Source: Ciceribacter sp. L1K22
GTDB taxonomy: Bacteria > Pseudomonadota > Alphaproteobacteria > Rhizobiales > Rhizobiaceae
Reading direction: 5' to 3'
NCBI RefSeq assembly: GCF_017599385.1
Contig: NZ_JAGFPK010000001.1
Span: 1,603,399-1,667,398, forward strand
Length of the DNA stretch: 64,000 nucleotides
A program made the position numbers and the translations under genes. Below the pieces are notes generated by a model. It was not told the origin of the DNA and ran no database searches. It saw only the letters and a program-made list of their open reading frames with translations. Each line of letters begins with the position of its first letter. The first letter of the stretch is position 1. This document shows, piece by piece, positions 8,387 through 16,906 of the stretch.

Positions 8387-8848
8387 TCAGGTCCACTTGT
8401 CCCTGGCGCGGTCGTCCGCATCCCTTGCGGCAACCCAGTCACCCGCCGAGCCGTCCGTGCCGTGTTCCTTCTTCCAGAAGGGAGCGGATGTCTTCAGGAA
8501 GTCCATCATGAAGCTCGCACCATCGAATGCCGCCTGGCGGTGAGGAGCGGAGGCGGCAACGAGTACGATGTTCTCGCCTGGCGCGATCTTGCCGAAGCGG
8601 TGGACTGCCACCAGCCCACGCAGGCCGAAGCGCGAAATGGCTTCCGCGCCGATGCGCTGCATCTCAGCTTCCGCCATGCCCGGATAATGTTCGAGTTCCA
8701 GCGCTGCCAGCCGACCGCCGTCATCCCGGCAAAGGCCGGTAAAAGTCACCACAGCACCAATGTCCTTGCGGCCGCCGCTCAAGTGGCGCACTTCCGCGTT
8801 CAGGTCGAAATCCTCCCGCTGAACGCGGATGACGGGAGCGATGTTCAT
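8387..8848 (-). CDS. moaE: Molybdopterin synthase catalytic subunit
   Basis: A 153-residue large subunit of molybdopterin synthase, which adds the dithiolene sulfurs to precursor Z using the MoaD thiocarboxylate. Visible family motifs are VVTFTGLCRD, the substrate loop LEHYPGMAEAEM, VHRFGKIAPGE, and the late catalytic-site stretch DFLKTSAPFWKKE with its conserved lysines. It begins four bases after moaD and is the last gene of the leftward operon. The window also carries a molybdopterin oxidoreductase that needs this cofactor. Confidence 0.96.
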   Translation of the reverse strand: MNIAPVIRVQREDFDLNAEVRHLSGGRKDIGAVVTFTGLCRDDGGRLAALELEHYPGMAEAEMQRIGAEAISRFGLRGLVAVHRFGKIAPGENIVLVAASAPHRQAAFDGASFMMDFLKTSAPFWKKEHGTDGSAGDWVAARDADDRARDKWT

Positions 8849-8852
8849 TGCT

Positions 8853-9107
8853 TCAACCGCCCGTCATCGGCGGAAATAGCGCGATTTCGCGGGCACCGGT
8901 GATCAATTCGTCGTGCTGCACATGCTCCTGGTTCACGGCGACGCGGATGGCAGTTGGAACACGCAGGGCATTTTCGTAGTCCTCGCCAAGACCGCGGAGA
9001 TGTTCGATCAGGTCGCCGGCGGTCTTCACGTCCTCCGGCAGGTCGAGCTCTTCCTCACCCTTCCCGATCCGTTCGCGCACCCAGGCGAAATAGACGAGCT
9101 TGACCAT
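8853..9107 (-). CDS. moaD: Molybdopterin synthase sulfur-carrier subunit
   Basis: An 84-residue ubiquitin-like protein starting MVKLVYFAWVRERIGKGEE and ending FPPMTGG. The terminal Gly-Gly is the residue pair that is adenylated and thiocarboxylated, then inserted into MoaE. The start codon shares one base with the pgsA stop (TAATG), so translation is coupled. The gene sits between pgsA and moaE in one leftward operon. Confidence 0.96.
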   Translation of the reverse strand: MVKLVYFAWVRERIGKGEEELDLPEDVKTAGDLIEHLRGLGEDYENALRVPTAIRVAVNQEHVQHDELITGAREIALFPPMTGG

Positions 9108-9694
9108 TAGCCCTCCTCGACAATGTGCTTGGCGCCGGCCTTGAAGTAGTCGTAGCCGGTATAGAAGGTCAGGATTGCGGCAATCCAAAGCAGCACGATG
9201 CCCAGTTCGGTGGTGTAGGGAAGCACCTTGTCCCCTGCCGGGCCGGCAAGCAGGAAGGCGATGGCGACCATCTGCACGGTAGTCTTCCATTTGGCAATCC
9301 GCGTTACTGGCACGCTGACCTTCAGCGCGGCGAGGTATTCTCGAAGCCCCGACACGAGGATTTCACGGCAGAGAATGGTGATTGCGGCCCAGAGCGACCA
9401 GCCGGCGATCGTGCCGTCGGCTGCCATAAGCAGCAGCACGGACGCCACCAGCAGCTTGTCAGCGATCGGATCCAGCATGCGACCGATATTGGAGGTCTGA
9501 TTCCAGATCCGCGCCAGATAGCCATCGAAGAAGTCGGTGATGGACGCAATCACAAACAGGGACAGCGCCGTCCAGCGTGCGAAATCGGAGCTCTGCAGCC
9601 GTCCCTCGAGGAAAAAGCACAGCACGATCAGCGGCACCGCAACAATACGGCCGTAGGTCAGGAGATTTGGAATGTTGTATGCGCGGGAAGCCAT
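9107..9694 (-). CDS. pgsA: CDP-diacylglycerol-glycerol-3-phosphate 3-phosphatidyltransferase
   Basis: A 195-residue inner-membrane enzyme making phosphatidylglycerolphosphate, the committed step to PG and cardiolipin. The CDP-alcohol phosphotransferase signature is complete: Asp54 and Asp57 in DFFDGYLAR, Gly71, Asp75 and Asp79 in RMLDPIAD. Several hydrophobic helices are visible. The ATG at 9694 (MASRAYNIPNLLTYGR) matches homologue starts; the open frame upstream lacks a ribosome site. It lies 114 bases downstream of uvrC and overlaps moaD. Confidence 0.96.
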   Translation of the reverse strand: MASRAYNIPNLLTYGRIVAVPLIVLCFFLEGRLQSSDFARWTALSLFVIASITDFFDGYLARIWNQTSNIGRMLDPIADKLLVASVLLLMAADGTIAGWSLWAAITILCREILVSGLREYLAALKVSVPVTRIAKWKTTVQMVAIAFLLAGPAGDKVLPYTTELGIVLLWIAAILTFYTGYDYFKAGAKHIVEEG

Positions 9695-9808
9695 GATGAC
9701 CTGTCTTGGTGAGGTTGCGGGTAGATGACGGTTTTCACCGGCCGCCGTCAACACCCACGGTGACGGAATCAAATAGACAATTTTCCGGTCGCGGCGCCCG
9801 AAGACACG

Positions 9809-11836
9809 TCATTCGGCGCCGTTTTCGTGAAAATGATTGTAAACAAGCCGCGCGACGGCTTCTGAAATCCCTTCGACGGCCATCAGATCGCTGACGGCTG
9901 CCCGTGACACGGCTTTCGCCGTTCCGAAATGCTGCAGCAGCGCACGCTTGCGCGTCGGGCCGATCCCGGCGATCTCGTCGAGCGGGTTCTTGACCATTTC
10001 CTTCTTGCGCCGCGCCCGATGGGAGCCGATCGCGAAACGGTGCGCCTCGTCGCGCATGCGCTGAATGAAATAGAGGACCGGATCGCGCGGCGGCAGCGTG
10101 AAGTCAGGCTGGCCATCGACGAAAAAGCGCTCGCGCCCCGCTTCGCGATCCACGCCTTTTGCGACGCCGATCGCCGTGACGCAGTCGCGAATGCCCAGTT
10201 CGTCGAGGATTCCGCGAACAGCCGTCATCTGACCCTGACCGCCATCGATCAGGATAACATCGGGCCAGGCCGGAAAACCGGCATCGGCGTCGTCCGGCGG
10301 CGCGTTGGAGCGGTCCGGCTTACCTTCTTCCTTCAGAAGGCGGCTGAAGCGGCGCGTCATCACCTCACGCATCATGCCGAAGTCGTCACCGGGTGTGATG
10401 TCGGTGGAGCGGATGTTGAACTTGCGATACTGGTTCTTCACGAAGCCTTCCGGGCCAGCGACGACCATGCCGCCCACGGCATTCGTGCCCATGATGTGGG
10501 AGTTGTCGTATATCTCGATCCGGCGCGGCACATAGGCGAGCTTGAACGTTTCGGCAAAACCGGCAAGCAGCCTTGCCTGCGATGAAGTCTCGGCAAGTTT
10601 GCGCCCATGCGCCTCCCGGGCATTCGAGACCACGTGATCGACGACGTCCTTCTTCTCGCCCCGCTGCGGTACGAGGATCTGCACCTTGTGCCCGGCCTTT
10701 TCCGACAGCGCTGTCGCCAGCAGGTCCTGCTCATCGATTGTCTCGGACAGCAGGATCTGTCGCGGACACGGCTTGTCGTCGTAGAATTGCGCAAGAAAGG
10801 CATTCAGCACTTCCGCGCCCGTCATTTGCGGATCGGCTTTCGGGAAGTAGGCACGATTGCCCCAGTTCTGTCCGGTGCGGAAGAAGAACACCTGGATACA
10901 CGTAAGGCCACCTTCGTGGTGTACGGCGAACACGTCGGCCTCTTCGGTGCTCGACAGATTGATGCCCTGGTGGCTCTGAACGTGGCTGAGCGCCGCGAGC
11001 CTGTCGCGGTAGACCGCGGCGCGCTCGAAATCGAGGTCTTCCGCCGCCTCGTTCATCTGGCCCGCGATTGTCGCCTTCACCGCCTGGCTCTTGCCGGAAA
11101 GGAAGTCCTTCGCCTCGTCCACCAGTTCATCATACGCCGCATCGCTGATCTCGTGCGTGCAGGGACCGGAACAGCGCTTGATCTGGTAGAGCAGGCAGGG
11201 TCGGGTACGGGTTTCAAACACACTGTCGGTGCAGGTCCGCAGCAGAAAGGCGCGCTGAAGCGAGTTGATGGTGCGGCCAACGGCGCTCGCCGAGGCGAAG
11301 GGGCCGAAATAGTCGCCCTTGCGTGCACGGGCACCACGATGCTTATAGATGGCCGGCGCCCGGCTGTCGCCGGTGATGAGGATGTACGGAAAGCTCTTGT
11401 CGTCGCGCAGCAGCACGTTGAAGCGCGGGCGGAGGCGCTTGATGAGGTTGGCTTCAAGCAGCAGCGCCTCGACCTCGGTTCGCGTGGTGACGAACTCCAT
11501 GTGGGTCGTCTCTCGCACCATGCGTCCGAGACGGTTCGAATGCACACGGCCCTGGGCGTAATTGCCGACCCTCTTCTTCAGGCTGCGGGCCTTGCCGACA
11601 TACAGCACGTCGCCATCCGCGTTCAGCATGCGGTACACGCCGGGGGCGTTCGGAAGCTTCTTCACGAATTCCGCGATCAGCTCGGCACCCTTCAAACCCT
11701 GCGTATCGGCGCCGCCTTCGCTCCAGTCGATGGCCGGGACGGCAACGGGGAGGGAGGGTTCGGAGACGACGTCGTCATCTTCTTCCTCCGTCTCGTCGTA
11801 AAGTACGCCGCCATCGGTGAGCTTGCCGCTCGTCAT
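9809..11836 (-). CDS. uvrC: Excinuclease ABC subunit C
   Basis: A 675-residue nucleotide-excision-repair nuclease that cuts on both sides of a lesion. An acidic, disordered N-terminal extension (about 1-45) precedes the GIY-YIG nuclease domain ([20 protein letters not shown]). Next come a Cys-containing segment ([13 protein letters not shown]), a UVR helix pair that meets UvrB ([18 protein letters not shown]), the RNase-H-like nuclease with DNSHIMG and LIDGGQGQ, and C-terminal helix-hairpin-helix motifs ([20 protein letters not shown]). The start overlaps the SDR stop in an ATGA, which couples the two genes. Confidence 0.97.
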   Translation of the reverse strand: MTSGKLTDGGVLYDETEEEDDDVVSEPSLPVAVPAIDWSEGGADTQGLKGAELIAEFVKKLPNAPGVYRMLNADGDVLYVGKARSLKKRVGNYAQGRVHSNRLGRMVRETTHMEFVTTRTEVEALLLEANLIKRLRPRFNVLLRDDKSFPYILITGDSRAPAIYKHRGARARKGDYFGPFASASAVGRTINSLQRAFLLRTCTDSVFETRTRPCLLYQIKRCSGPCTHEISDAAYDELVDEAKDFLSGKSQAVKATIAGQMNEAAEDLDFERAAVYRDRLAALSHVQSHQGINLSSTEEADVFAVHHEGGLTCIQVFFFRTGQNWGNRAYFPKADPQMTGAEVLNAFLAQFYDDKPCPRQILLSETIDEQDLLATALSEKAGHKVQILVPQRGEKKDVVDHVVSNAREAHGRKLAETSSQARLLAGFAETFKLAYVPRRIEIYDNSHIMGTNAVGGMVVAGPEGFVKNQYRKFNIRSTDITPGDDFGMMREVMTRRFSRLLKEEGKPDRSNAPPDDADAGFPAWPDVILIDGGQGQMTAVRGILDELGIRDCVTAIGVAKGVDREAGRERFFVDGQPDFTLPPRDPVLYFIQRMRDEAHRFAIGSHRARRKKEMVKNPLDEIAGIGPTRKRALLQHFGTAKAVSRAAVSDLMAVEGISEAVARLVYNHFHENGAE

Positions 11837-12597
11837 TCATTGATCTCCGCTTCGCCGGGAAGGCGCCAAATCAGATGTTGTCCCCCATCCAGTGCAATCA
11901 TTTGGCCCGTGATCGACGGCGTGTCAAAAAGAAAGCGGACCGTCCGGCCGAACTCATCAAGAGACGGCCCACGTCCGAGTGGCAGGCTGTCGATCTGGGC
12001 CTGGAAGTCTGCCTCGGCCTGCCGTTCGCTCCGCACCGAAGGGCCTGGTCCAATCGCATTCACGCGAATTCGGGGGGCGAAGGCTTGCGCCATCGTACGC
12101 GTCATCGTCCACAGCGTTGACTTGGAGAGCGTGTAGCTGAAGAAGCGTGGTGTCAGCGCCCACACTCTTTGATCGATGATGTTCACGATCAAGCCTGGCG
12201 TATCACCCGGCAACTGCCGCGCCAGCGCCGCCCCTAGGATCATCGGAGCCCGGACGTGCAGATCGAAATGGCGCGAATAGGTCTCGGCGTCGAATTGATC
12301 TGCGCCATCCTCGGCAAAAACGGATGCATTGTTGACCAAAACCTGGATCGGGCCCAGCAGCGCTGCAGCCCGCTCAACAAGGGTATCGACGTCCGGCGAT
12401 TGCCGCAAGTCGGCCGAAACGGCGACGGCCCGGTATCCATCCCGTCGCAGCATCGCGGCATGTTGCTCGGCCTCCTCCAGCGAGCCGTTCGCATGGATCG
12501 CAACCCCATATCCCTGACGCGCGAGGTCATCCGCAATGGCGCGACCTAGTCGTTTCCCCGCGCCGGTGATCAGCGCATTGATGTTTTTCGTGTCCAA
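11833..12597 (-). CDS. Short-chain dehydrogenase, pteridine-reductase-like
   Basis: A 254-residue Rossmann-fold oxidoreductase. The cofactor motif TGAGKRLG is the TGxxxRLG variant characteristic of pteridine reductases and FolM. NNAS is present, the catalytic Ser of classical SDRs is replaced by Asp (NIIDQ), and Tyr and Lys are in place (YTLSK); the same Asp-Tyr-Lys set is used by PTR1. Reduction of dihydropterin or dihydrofolate is plausible. No ATG is available. I chose TTG at 12597 with GGGGA nine bases upstream; a TTG at 12687 is possible. It is the first gene of the uvrC-pgsA-moaDE operon. Confidence 0.8.
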   Translation of the reverse strand: MDTKNINALITGAGKRLGRAIADDLARQGYGVAIHANGSLEEAEQHAAMLRRDGYRAVAVSADLRQSPDVDTLVERAAALLGPIQVLVNNASVFAEDGADQFDAETYSRHFDLHVRAPMILGAALARQLPGDTPGLIVNIIDQRVWALTPRFFSYTLSKSTLWTMTRTMAQAFAPRIRVNAIGPGPSVRSERQAEADFQAQIDSLPLGRGPSLDEFGRTVRFLFDTPSITGQMIALDGGQHLIWRLPGEAEINE

Positions 12598-12954
12598 GAT
12601 CGTGTTCCCCAACCGCCAGCCCTTGTAGCGGGGGATATAGCTCTTCGGTTGACATAAAGAAGGGGCGGATTGGCGCTCTGCTGCCAAATCATGGCCAGAT
12701 TCATGTTCGCAGACGACATGAACTCTGTGGCGTTAAGACGTTGAAGAGAATTATCATTTTGTTAGGGTTAACCCTTTCCCTGTCGCATTATAGCAACATC
12801 GAATTTTCACCATCTGGCCGCCGCAAACATTTCACATTTTGGCTCTTTCGAATCCGCATTTGAAATCCATCTTCCGGTGGAACGGGCAGGGACCACAAGC
12901 GTTCTGGTAGCCAAGCCGCTCAGCGGCACACCCGGACTGAAAAGGAGAATTATA
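12598..12954. other. Intergenic region upstream of outer-membrane protein gene
   Basis: A 357-base spacer between the divergent SDR and porin-like genes. The middle (about 12720-12840) is AT-rich for this genome and probably holds the promoters. A perfect ten-base palindrome GGGTTAACCC sits at 12765-12774 and could be an operator. I see no coding sequence in it. Confidence 0.4.
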
Positions 12955-13596
12955 ATGCGTAAATTCATGCTGACCCTCATGGCCTCCGCGGCTGGCGTGA
13001 TGGCCTTTACCTCGGCTCAGGCAGCTGATGCCGTCGAGCAGATCCCCGAAGCTCCGGCTGCGACTGAAACCTACACGGCTCCGCCGCAGGGCTGGACCGG
13101 CGCCTATATCGGTGGCGGTGTCACCTACGACTGGGGTCGCATGGGCGGCGGTGACCGCGACATCGACGGCATTGGTGGCACCGTCTATGGCGGTTACAAC
13201 TGGCAAAGTGGCCCGATCGTGTACGGTGCGGAAGCTGACGTGTCTTATAACGGCGCAGACGGTGACGCCGGAGCAGGTCTCACCGGCGAAAACGGAGTAA
13301 ACGGCTCTATTCGCGGTCGTATCGGTTACGACATGAACCCCTTCCTGATCTACGGTACCGGTGGTCTGGCGGTCGGCAATCACGAGCTTTCGGATGGCAC
13401 GAACTCTGACGACAAGACGGCGCTCGGCTATACTGTAGGTGCTGGTGTCGAAGCCTTGGTGACCGACAACATCACCGCACGCGTTGAATATCGCTACACC
13501 GACTATCAGTCGAAGGACTTTGACCTCGGCGGAACGACCTACTCGCGCGGTTTCGACGACCATAGCGTCAAGGTCGGTATCGGTATGAAGTTCTGA
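12955..13596 (+). CDS. Outer-membrane beta-barrel protein (Omp25/Omp31 type)
   Basis: A 213-residue outer-membrane protein. The signal peptide (about 1-23) ends TSAQAAD. The mature part begins with a Pro/Ala-rich linker and WTGAYIGGGVTYDWG, followed by alternating beta strands such as GSIRGRIGYD, RVEYRYTDY and the terminal HSVKVGIGMKF with the C-terminal aromatic typical of barrels. It resembles the eight-stranded Omp25/31 and RopB family common in rhizobia and brucellae. The ATG at 12955 follows AAAGGAG, and a terminator follows the gene. Confidence 0.9.
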   Translation: MRKFMLTLMASAAGVMAFTSAQAADAVEQIPEAPAATETYTAPPQGWTGAYIGGGVTYDWGRMGGGDRDIDGIGGTVYGGYNWQSGPIVYGAEADVSYNGADGDAGAGLTGENGVNGSIRGRIGYDMNPFLIYGTGGLAVGNHELSDGTNSDDKTALGYTVGAGVEALVTDNITARVEYRYTDYQSKDFDLGGTTYSRGFDDHSVKVGIGMKF

Positions 13597-13618
13597 TCCG
13601 AACAAGACAGCGACAAGG

Positions 13619-13646
13619 AAGCCGGGCCACTGTGCCCGGCTTTTTT
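13619..13646. terminator. Terminator after the outer-membrane protein gene
   Basis: A nine-base-pair GC-rich stem (13619-13627 with 13634-13642) with a six-base loop is followed by six T on the plus strand, ending just before the stop of the convergent GST gene. Confidence 0.9.
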
Positions 13647-13649
13647 CGT

Positions 13650-14246
13650 TCAGGCGCGCGGCTTTAGGTCATGAAACGCAGGGAACCGCTTCGAGAATTT
13701 ACCGGTCCATGCGGCAAGCGCCACCCGTCCGTCCTCCCATTGTCCGGGAAAACGCAGGAGAAGATACCCGATCATCGCAGCCATCGAGAAGTGGCCGCCG
13801 TGTAGAGTCTTGCCTGTCTTTGGCAGGTTCGCGTCGAGCCAGTCCAGTCCGCGCGTCACCTTTCGCCATTGTTTATCGATCGCCGGCTGATGGACCTTGT
13901 CCTCAGGCCGAAACCGCCGTTCGTAGACGATGGCGACGAGGCTATCCATGATGCCGTCGCACAACGCCTCCAGAACCTCGGCCTCGGTCCGTTTGCTGTC
14001 TTTGCGCGGGTAGAGTTTCCGGCCGGAGTCCCGATCGAGAAAATGCATGATCGCGCGGCTGTCGAAGATCGCTTCTCCTGCGTCGGGAATAAGTGTTGGA
14101 ATTTTCCCGAGCGGATTTGCGTCCGTGAGCAGTGAGGGCTCGTCGGCTGTTGCCACCTGAATGAGGTCTAGCGGAATGCCGAGATAGGATGCCGCCATCA
14201 CGACCTTGGCGGAATAGGGGGAACTGGGCGAATAGAGCAGTTTCAT
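13650..14246 (-). CDS. Glutathione S-transferase
   Basis: A 198-residue two-domain GST. The thioredoxin-like domain starts MKLLYSPSSPYSAKVVMAA, with the N-terminal SPSSPYS positioned like the catalytic serine/tyrosine region. Glutathione-binding elements NPLGKIPTLI and IFDSRAIMHFLD follow. The helical domain runs from about 85 to 198. It is shorter than and clearly different from the GST at 4439. The stop of the RNase T2 gene lies 30 bases upstream, so the pair may be co-transcribed. The substrate is unknown. Confidence 0.9.
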   Translation of the reverse strand: MKLLYSPSSPYSAKVVMAASYLGIPLDLIQVATADEPSLLTDANPLGKIPTLIPDAGEAIFDSRAIMHFLDRDSGRKLYPRKDSKRTEAEVLEALCDGIMDSLVAIVYERRFRPEDKVHQPAIDKQWRKVTRGLDWLDANLPKTGKTLHGGHFSMAAMIGYLLLRFPGQWEDGRVALAAWTGKFSKRFPAFHDLKPRA

Positions 14247-14276
14247 AAGTTATACCCTGCGGGTTTTTCGAGCGAG

Positions 14277-14939
14277 CTAGCGAATGGGCGGGAGCGTGAG
14301 GCTGCTTGCCTTGCATCCCGCAGTGTCGACCTGGTGGCATTCGCGGAACCGCAGGTCGCTGGTCAGGCATATCCGGACTTCCTTGACCCGCTGACCATCA
14401 CAGGCCACGGCTATGCCTCCGCGCAAAAGCCCGGGATTTGCGGCGACAAACAGATCCTCGATCTCTGTAGCACCGATTTCGTCGCCGTGGCTGCCTTGCC
14501 CTAGAAGATTCTCGGGCAGATGTAAGGCTTCGAAAGCCCGACGCGTCGTTTCCAGATATTGTTCTTGGCTGAGCCCCGAGCAGGTTCCGTGCTTGCGCCA
14601 TTGATGGCCGATCAGCCCCATGCTGGGCATGATGTCGAAAAAGCGACGTCCGAGGCTTTCAGGCACGCGACCGGGATGAGGGCTGGTGCAGAATTCCGGA
14701 TAGCCGTGCTCGTACTGTGGCCACAGGCCATGAACCACGAAACCGTGCCGCTTGGTCAGCCCGCATTGCTGCCGGTTGTTCTGTCCTTCCTCCGACAGGC
14801 AGTACGTCGGCGACCATGACAGCGAGAGCACGAAGAAATCGAACAGGTCCTCTCGGTGTTGATCAGCCCTCACCGGAAACAGGAGGACGAAAAATGTCGC
14901 AAGTGTCGCAATTAGGCGCCGCAAAGGTTGATCGCTCAA
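14277..14939 (-). CDS. Ribonuclease T2 family protein, exported
   Basis: A 220-residue periplasmic endoribonuclease (RNase I/T2 family). Both catalytic signatures are intact: CAS1 FVVHGLWPQ and CAS2 GHQWRKHGTCSG, each contributing a catalytic His. Six or more cysteines should form disulfides after export. There is no ATG. I chose a TTG at 14939, which has GAGG eight bases upstream and gives a standard signal peptide (LRRLIATLATFFVLLFPVRA); a longer TTG start at 14990 would put 17 extra residues before it. Confidence 0.88.
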   Translation of the reverse strand: MSDQPLRRLIATLATFFVLLFPVRADQHREDLFDFFVLSLSWSPTYCLSEEGQNNRQQCGLTKRHGFVVHGLWPQYEHGYPEFCTSPHPGRVPESLGRRFFDIMPSMGLIGHQWRKHGTCSGLSQEQYLETTRRAFEALHLPENLLGQGSHGDEIGATEIEDLFVAANPGLLRGGIAVACDGQRVKEVRICLTSDLRFRECHQVDTAGCKASSLTLPPIR

Positions 14940-15020
14940 GGGCAGGACCTCTAAGGTGATGCTTCGAACGCGGCCCCCCGAGGAAGTCAAGGTCGCGGGG
15001 AGACAAGAACGGCAAGACGC

Positions 15021-15980
15021 ATGGGATTCAAAAAATACCTTTGGCCCGCCGTGGCGACGGCGACCATAGCGGTTTCAGGTTGGCTTCTCTACAAGGAATT
15101 GCGGGGATTATCGGTCGAGGAACTGGGCGACAGCCTCGGGGCCATCACGCCGGGAGGCTGGTTCCTGTGTGGGGTGTCCGCGGTGATATCCTATATGGCC
15201 CTTGCCGGATATGACCGGATAGCCCTGGCCCATCTGGACAGGCATGTGAACTGGCTTTTCATAACCGTCTGCTCCTTCACCACGTACGCGCTCTCCCATA
15301 ACGTGGGGGCATCGGTTCTTTCAGGTGGCGTCGTCCGCTACAGGGCCTATTCGTCGAAGGGGTTGAACGGCGCTGAAATAGGCATTCTGATTGCCTTCTG
15401 TTCCTTCACGTTTGCGCTCGGAACCATCCTCCTTGCCGGCGTGGTGCTGATCGTCGATCCGTCGATCATGGAGCGTTTCGGCGACGCCCTTCCATTGCGG
15501 GCCACTGCGGCGACAGGTTACGGGCTGCTGACGCTCGTCGCCATCTACTTCGTCGGCAGCTTTCTGAAGGTCAGGACGTTGACGCTCGGTCCTGTCAGGA
15601 TGGCATATCCGGCGCCGCGCATCATACTGTCCCAACTCCTGATCGGGCCACTGGAATTGATAGGCGCCGCCGGAATCATCTATTTTGCTTTGCCGGAGGT
15701 TGGGAATCCCGGTTTCGTCATCGTTTTGGGGATTTTCCTCGTGTCCTTCTCGGCGGCGTTGATCAGCCATGTGCCCGGAGGGCTCGGCGTTCTCGAGCTG
15801 ATTTTCATCATGGGCCTGCCGGATATGGATCCCGCCGACGTGATCGCTGCACTCTTGGTGTTCCGTCTGTTTTACCTGATCATACCGTTTGCAATGGCGC
15901 TCGGAGTCATAGGCTTTTTCGAGCACTCGCAATTCCGGCTGAAGAAAAAGACGCAGTCGGACGACGTTTCGAAGAATTAG
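15021..15980 (+). CDS. UPF0104/YbhN-family integral membrane protein
   Basis: A 319-residue protein with about eight transmembrane helices, related to the membrane domain of lysyl-phosphatidylglycerol synthase (MprF) and E. coli YbhN. Family-typical stretches are SHNVGASVLSGGVVRYRAY and ISHVPGGLGVLELIF. It lacks the soluble aminoacyltransferase domain of MprF, so it could move or bind phospholipid rather than modify it. The C-terminus is basic and cytoplasmic. It converges with rlmJ four bases away. Confidence 0.85.
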   Translation: MGFKKYLWPAVATATIAVSGWLLYKELRGLSVEELGDSLGAITPGGWFLCGVSAVISYMALAGYDRIALAHLDRHVNWLFITVCSFTTYALSHNVGASVLSGGVVRYRAYSSKGLNGAEIGILIAFCSFTFALGTILLAGVVLIVDPSIMERFGDALPLRATAATGYGLLTLVAIYFVGSFLKVRTLTLGPVRMAYPAPRIILSQLLIGPLELIGAAGIIYFALPEVGNPGFVIVLGIFLVSFSAALISHVPGGLGVLELIFIMGLPDMDPADVIAALLVFRLFYLIIPFAMALGVIGFFEHSQFRLKKKTQSDDVSKN

Positions 15981-15984
15981 AACG

Positions 15985-16833
15985 TCATTCCCCGCGCAGC
16001 CAGAAACAGCGTTGCGAGGCGTAGCGATCTTGCGCCAGCACGGCCTTCAGTTCGGGCAGGAGCAGATGCAGTTCGTCCTTCAGGGTGAAGGGTGGGTTGA
16101 CGACGATCAGACCGGAGCCCGAAAGACCGGCGGTGTCGCGGTCGCTCTTGATCGAGAGTTCTGCACAGAGCATCTTCGGAATCTCAAGCGCCTTTAGAGC
16201 CTCGTGGAACGGCGCGATCGGTGCACCTTTCTTGATCGGATACCACAGGCAGTAGACGCCCGTCGGAAACCGTCGGTACGCCTTCGCAAGACCGTCCACC
16301 AATCGCTCGTATTCGTTCTCGGCCTCGAACGGCGGATCGACGAGAACGATCCCACGCTTCTCCTTCGGCGGCAGATGAGCACCGAGCGCCAGCCAGCCGT
16401 CAAGCTCTGTGACGCGCACCTGGAAGTCGCCCTCGAACAAGCGGGAGAGAGTGCGGTAATCCTGTGGATGGAGCTCCATGGCAGACAGTCGATCCTGCGA
16501 CCGCAAGAGCATGCGTGCGAGTTTGGGCGAGCCGGGATACCGACTGATCTCGCCATCGGCATTCAAGCCCCGGACGGCATTCAGATAGGGAGCGAGCAGC
16601 GCGCTGGCCCTTTCCGACAGGTCAGCCTTCATCAGGCGTCCGATGCCGTCGATCCATTCGCCGGTCTTCTGCGCCTCCTCGGACGAAAGATCGTAAAGCC
16701 CGATACCCGCATGGGTGTCGAGGACCCGAAAGGCTTTGTCCTTCTGCTGCAGATAAGCGATTAGCCGGGCCAGAACGGCGTGCTTGAGGACATCGGCGAA
16801 ATTGCCCGCGTGGTAGATGTGGCGGTAGTTCAT
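15985..16833 (-). CDS. rlmJ: 23S rRNA adenine-2030 N6-methyltransferase
   Basis: A 282-residue methyltransferase of the RlmJ family. The start MNYRHIYHAGNFADVLKHAVL is diagnostic. SAM-binding VLDTHAGIGLYDL and the catalytic DPPFE motif (after GIVLV) are visible, with YPGSPKLARMLLR between them. The ATG at 16833 was chosen from conservation and GCAGGA upstream, over an in-frame start 57 bases earlier. It is divergent from the molybdopterin oxidoreductase. Confidence 0.95.
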   Translation of the reverse strand: MNYRHIYHAGNFADVLKHAVLARLIAYLQQKDKAFRVLDTHAGIGLYDLSSEEAQKTGEWIDGIGRLMKADLSERASALLAPYLNAVRGLNADGEISRYPGSPKLARMLLRSQDRLSAMELHPQDYRTLSRLFEGDFQVRVTELDGWLALGAHLPPKEKRGIVLVDPPFEAENEYERLVDGLAKAYRRFPTGVYCLWYPIKKGAPIAPFHEALKALEIPKMLCAELSIKSDRDTAGLSGSGLIVVNPPFTLKDELHLLLPELKAVLAQDRYASQRCFWLRGE

Positions 16834-16906
16834 GACCGTTCCTGCCGATGGATGATTTGTCTCGATGGGCCTTTTGGGCGTGCGGCGCATGTCCTATAGA
16901 AAAGGC

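Noticed and set aside
10607-12136. A 509-codon rightward frame opposite uvrC
   Set aside because: It lies entirely antisense to a clear uvrC and the SDR gene, and its translation lacks any recognisable domain.
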